From: Cristatella mucedo
Lineage: Eukaryota; Bryozoa; Phylactolaemata; Cristatellidae
Direction of reading: 5' to 3'
Assembly (NCBI GenBank): GCA_009760855.2
Contig: WPIO01000039.1
Coordinates: 1,343,001 to 1,407,000, forward strand
Length of the DNA: 64,000 nt
Positions 27,729 through 64,000 of this stretch are shown here, in pieces (positions within the stretch are counted from its first letter, which is position 1; each line of letters begins with the position of its first letter). Under the pieces are notes generated by a model. That model made no database searches. It was not told where the DNA came from and saw only the letters and a program-made list of their open reading frames with translations. Both the position numbers and the translations under genes were made by a program.

Positions 27729-28097
27729 GCAAGCTGTCGTGCCATAGGCAGACCTCATGCGTGTGCCTTTGCACACTTTGATGGGATGCCTCGTCGGCTG
27801 TGCTGGTGGTGCTGGTGCAGCAGTAATAGCCATTACGTCGGGGTGTGAGACAGACCGTTGAGAAGCCCTTGAAATAAATCTATAAATTGATGCCAGATTT
27901 ATGTGCGCACGATCGCTCACCTCCACTAAAGTGCCAAGATCCTTCACCCTGAACTGATATCCACAGACAGAGTAATGTGTTTGACTTGGCCCACTGAGTC
28001 TGTTTGCTCTGTGTATACAAATAGCATTAGTCTATAGCATCTAGCTCTGAAATTGCACAAATCATGCAGTATTCCTAAAGTGACTAAAAAAAATATG

Positions 28098-28222
28098 TTT
28101 GCTGATTTAACAGCTTCTTTTGTATAGCAGCTGAAGAGCCTAATGGCTATCACCACTACTTGCAGTTGGCAATAAAAGATCGCCCACTGCAGGATTCGAA
28201 CCCAAAACTAAGGAGCTCGGCT
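28098..28222 (-). mobile_element. SINE1, head truncated
   Basis: Minus-strand copy with the tail, body and box-B region (GGATTCGAACCC on the plus strand). The head beyond box B is lost. Confidence 0.75.
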
Positions 28223-28361
28223 GGTCCTATGGTACTGTATGTAGGTAGTCTGTGTTTGCCTGTACGGCCACGAGGAAGCCCTCCTTTCTGGCAGCCAGGC
28301 AGCAAGCTTTTACACCCTCCCCCTCTTCAGCTTGCCTCGAAGTGATGTAGGCATAGTGAAA

Positions 28362-28537
28362 AAAAATCCTAGCTGATTAAACAGCCTCTTTTTGTATAGC
28401 GACAGAAGCGCCTTTACGGCTATCACCACCGCTTGCAGTGGCGATAAAGGATCGCCCACCACAGGAATCGAACCCATGACCTCGGGACCGAGGTCGTGAA
28501 AGCAACCGCCTTACCTAGTGTGCCATCACGGCTCCCT
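28362..28537 (-). mobile_element. SINE1, full-length-looking copy
   Basis: This minus-strand copy is one of the most complete. On its own strand it starts GGGAGCCGTGATGGCACAC, has the box-B-like GGTTCGATTCC, the CCACTGCAAGCGGTGG-type body, and ends ATCAGCTAGGATTTTTT. It defines the family's 5' end. Confidence 0.85.
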
Positions 28538-28696
28538 AAGGGCAGCTACTTCAGGTACCTCGGTCACTTGGTGTGACAGCCTTCAAGCTGTATGAAACTA
28601 TGGCCGATTTAAAGAGGTCGAAACTCTAGGTATGTTTCATGGATTTTTTGCATTCGTGGGTGAGCTTGATTCGTCACTATGCTCACTAGCACCTTG

Positions 28697-28838
28697 CTTG
28701 TCTGGCCTAGTGGTTAATGTGCTTGCTCCAACCAAGGTCAATCTGAGTGTATTTGCTGGCCGAGATCGTGGGCTCGAGTCCTGTGGTATATGTGAAGCGC
28801 CTGAATAGAGATTAAGTTCTCTAATGCAAATAAATTGT
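28697..28838 (+). mobile_element. SINE2
   Basis: This copy has the head TGGCCTAGTGGTTAATGTGC, box-B region GGGCTCGAGTCC and tail GAAGCGCCTGAATAGAG. It runs into (TG)n and (TA)n. Confidence 0.82.
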
Positions 28839-28849
28839 GTGTATGTATA

Positions 28850-28893
<44 letters not shown>

Positions 28894-28929
28894 ATGCATT
28901 TGACAAAGCTTCCTCAGAGAACCCAATCC

Positions 28930-28983
<54 letters not shown>
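28839..28983. repeat. TG/TA microsatellites with duplicated LINE B tail
   Basis: GT-rich then (TA)n to 28,893. A ~38-base minus-strand LINE B tail copy follows (28,894-28,931, AATGCATTTGACAAAGC..), then (TA)n to 28,983. The same tail then begins again as the start of the longer LINE B copy. Confidence 0.85.
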
Positions 28984-28986
<3 letters not shown>

Positions 28987-30296
28987 GCATTTGACAAAGC
29001 TCCCTCAGAGAACCCAATCTCTTTCTAGGTGCTTTACAATTGCTGCAAACGAAGCACGATCGAATGGTTAGTGGTAGCATGCTGAATAAACAACAAGAAT
29101 AACATGGTTAGGGGTGACATGCATAGGGTCAGCATCCAAGCTTAGTTAGTGGCAGCATGCACAGTATGGGCGCTTATGCCCATAAAAGAGGAATCACAGG
29201 GAACCACTAAATGCTGTCATAAATAGGTGCATTTTAGTTTCTTTTTAAAAGTGGTCAAGTCAGGAGGTGTCGTGACACCAGTCATGAGTGAGTTCCGGGC
29301 TGCGGGAGCCTACAAACTAAAGGCACAGTCTCCAAAGGATTTGAGATTTGTACAAGATATGGATAAACAGATTCCGAAAACCAGGTGGTACTATGCTTAG
29401 CCTGGTGGGGGAGTAGATCTGATAGGTAGACTAGAGCCAAAGAATGAATTGACCTATAGAAATGACAAAATTTTGAAGTCGATACGTTGCTTGACTGGGA
29501 GCCAGTGCAGGTCGGTGAGAAGTAGTGCAATGTGGCAACTTCAATGCTCACGACAGACGAGCCTAGCTGCAGCTGCACAGCTGTAAGCACCTGAGTGCAC
29601 AGGCCGGTAGGCCAGCAAGCAGTGAGTTACAGAAGTCAAGACAGGATGTCACAAATGCATGGACCGATTTTGATGTGATGTCCCTGTCTAAAGAAGCTCG
29701 AATTTTAGCAATGTTATGTAGCTAAAAGTAGGCACACTTGACCGTGGAGCATTTGCGGTCGTCTAATGAAAAGTTACTTTGGAACATGGCACCTATATTT
29801 CGTGCTGATTCAACAGGAGATATGCTGGCAGAGCCGATTTTGAGCACTAGCCTTTCCAGTTTCTGAATAACACTTGGTTTGCTCATAACTAGTAAGTTAG
29901 TTTTATCATCATTCAATTCAAGAAAATTTGCTGCTATCCATGTGCGGATGTCAGCAATACATGCAACAAAGGAGTTATGAGAATTAGACATGCTGGAGGG
30001 CTGGGAGGGATCAGAGCAAAGGTACAACCGAGTGTCATCAGCATAGAAGTAAAAGCCTAGATTGTGCTTGGCAATCACGTCGGTGAGAAAGAGACTGTAA
30101 ATCGTGAAAAGAATAGGACCAAGCATGGGGCCCTGAGGTATCCATATTTCAGAGGTTCCTCGAATGATCTTTGTCAATTCACATCACTAATCCCGAGTCT
30201 CCCACTGAGATAGGACCTAAACCATTGCAGTGTAATGCCAGTGATGCCCAGGCGAGATGAGTGGTGCTCAAGAAGGACTTGGTGATCAATATTTGC
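28984..30296 (-). mobile_element. LINE B copy, 5' truncated
   Basis: Minus-strand copy covering the tail, 3' UTR, C-terminal region and RT as far as the DHQVLLEH block near 30,260-30,290. An RT stretch of 151 codons remains open (29,722-30,177) and includes FYADDTRLYL. It meets a plus-strand LINE A fragment head-to-head at 30,296. Confidence 0.85.
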
Positions 30297-30830
30297 TAAA
30301 AGAGCTAGGATGGCTGCCGGTTGATCAACGAATACAGAACAAAGTTTTTGCCCTCACCCACAAGGCCCGCCACGACTTGGCTCCTCCATACCTAGCTGAA
30401 CAGCTGCACCAGTTTCAGCCTCCTTGTGATCTCAGGTAGTGTATTGACAACAAATTAGCTGCTCCGTTCCTTTGCTTTAAAGACAGTTGGCGACAGAAGC
30501 TTTAGCTCTGCAGGTCCTAGAATGTGGAACTCGCTTCCACAATTCTTACGCAATGTCAACTACTCACCTGCTGCCGACTATGACTCATTCTTTTCGGCAG
30601 TCCTGAGCTGCTACTTCCATGCTACTCACTACCTCAACTGCTCTCCTGACTCTGCTATGCTTCCCACTTTCTCTTTGTTGCATGAGACGAAGTCTGTTGC
30701 CTACCGAATGTGTACCGAAAGCCACTTAGGCTGAATGCACTATACAAAACTCTCCTACATGACACCCACATAGTCTTTGTGGCTTTGTGGAGTTACAGAC
30801 AGAGATACATGACATTACATTACTAGTGAC
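30297..30830 (+). mobile_element. LINE A 3' fragment
   Basis: Plus-strand copy from the LKELGWLPVDQRI block through SFSSAGPRMWNSLPQFLR (frame broken near 30,435) to the ACATTACATT tail. It is 5' truncated exactly at the junction with LINE B. Confidence 0.85.
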
Positions 30831-31384
30831 CTGCTTGAATGTAGACATTGAGGTGCTGCATGGTTAAGGGGGACAGCATTCCAGAGGGGATGCTGCCATC
30901 TTAGGGATGAACTCCCTGATCTTGTCTATGTTATTGACAAGAAGCTACAAAAGTGGTCAGCTATAATAGATCGTCACAGGGATCATTTGGCAAGGAGCTG
31001 ACCTGCGAGTGGTTAAGGAGATGGTTGATTGCCGACATCAGCATTTTTGGATTATGCATCTGTGATTCAATAATGTTGCTAGATTTGGCCTTTGTTAGGA
31101 TCAATTGGTACGATCTACTGTAGTCCTGCTATGCCTCTCGATATAGGCAAGTTTTTATTAGCCACTGAAAGCGAGTTGCAGAATGCTTATCGTCAAGATA
31201 CTTTTGTTGCAATGTGAGGCGATGCTCCTCGAATTACCTGATTTTTACCTTTTAGATTTCTTTCGAGCCTAGCAATTGGTTTCACCATCGTTGCAGTGCC
31301 TGCATTGGTCGCTGTTTTATAGCAGCACCAGGGGGGGCAGCAGCAGTGGTCACGGTGGCATTGAACCGTGTTTTCGTATTGCAG
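30831..31384. other. No recognisable gene; region before ALDH4A1
   Basis: No known domain. It ends in the acceptor site of the first ALDH4A1 exon found (GTATTGCAG at 31,376-31,384). Confidence 0.4.
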
Positions 31385-63644
<32,260 letters not shown>

Positions 63645-63802
63645 GAGCCGTGTGGCACACTAGGTAAGGCGGTTGCTGTTCTCGACCTCGTCCTACAGTC
63701 GTGGGTTCGCATCCTGCAATGGGCGATCCTTTATTGCCACTGCAAGCAGTGATGGTAGCCGTAAAGGCTCTTCTGTCGCTATACAAAAGAGGCTTTAAAT
63801 TA
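63645..63802 (+). mobile_element. SINE1
   Basis: Contains GAGCCGTGTGGCACACTAGG, CGTGGGTTCGCATCC, a GCCACTGCAAGCAGTGATGG body and TCGCTATACAAAAGAGGC. It lacks the last TCAGCTAG. Confidence 0.8.
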
Positions 63803-63985
63803 AATACTATTTTTGTGCAGGCGAGCCAGCCTTACTATAGGCAAGTGCAGCAGTGCTCGCAGCTCTCCCACCTGAGGTCGATGCAGTGTCGCGGCAGTGC
63901 CTTCAAGCTGTCCCTGGTGAATGTATGCTGCCCCTTTGCATGCTAGCTGTCAGTAGGAAATATAAGATATGTCACCCATAGTTAG

Positions 63986-64000
63986 TGTCTGTGTGTGTGT
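63986..64000. repeat. (TG)n run cut by the window edge
   Basis: TG dinucleotides reaching the last base. Confidence 0.8.

Noticed and set aside
63830-63946. Possible final exon of ALDH4A1 after a TTTGTGCAG acceptor-like site
   Set aside because: The phase required by the previous exon leads to a stop within a few codons, and the expected TNDK block is absent.

Overview
This window looks like nuclear DNA from an animal, probably an invertebrate. It holds one host gene split into many short exons by GT-AG introns, long (CT)n, (TA)n and (CA)n microsatellites, tRNA-derived SINEs, and L2/CR1-type non-LTR retrotransposons. It has no operons, no bacterial-style genes and no CRISPR array. I cannot name the species from the sequence.

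Right half (31.4-62.4 kb): a plus-strand gene for mitochondrial delta-1-pyrroline-5-carboxylate dehydrogenase (ALDH4A1/P5CDH), the last step of proline breakdown to glutamate. I placed 12 exons with matching splice phases. They give about 505 codons, including the catalytic Cys, catalytic Glu and oxyanion-hole Asn. The N-terminal mitochondrial presequence lies upstream and was not found. The last ~36 codons lie beyond the right edge.

Left half (1-31 kb): no host gene could be recognised. It holds two LINE families, called A and B here, two tRNA-derived SINE families, called SINE1 and SINE2, a hAT-like transposase relic, large microsatellites, and a GC-rich CpG-island-like block at 20.3-21.1 kb with a nested palindrome. 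A second, weaker GC-rich zone lies at 25.2-26.5 kb.

The transposable elements form a readable system. LINE B (best copy 44,001-45,466, with a 400-codon open RT and C-terminal region) and SINE2 share the same 3' tail, including a small hairpin and (ATT)n end. This fits a SINE mobilised by LINE B. Both have inserted into older LINE A copies: B at 44.0-45.5 kb and SINE2 at 42.5 kb. SINE1 has a different 3' end that matches neither LINE, so its partner is not visible here. Tc1/mariner-like relics lie in the ALDH4A1 introns. All family names are local labels, and identities were judged by eye.
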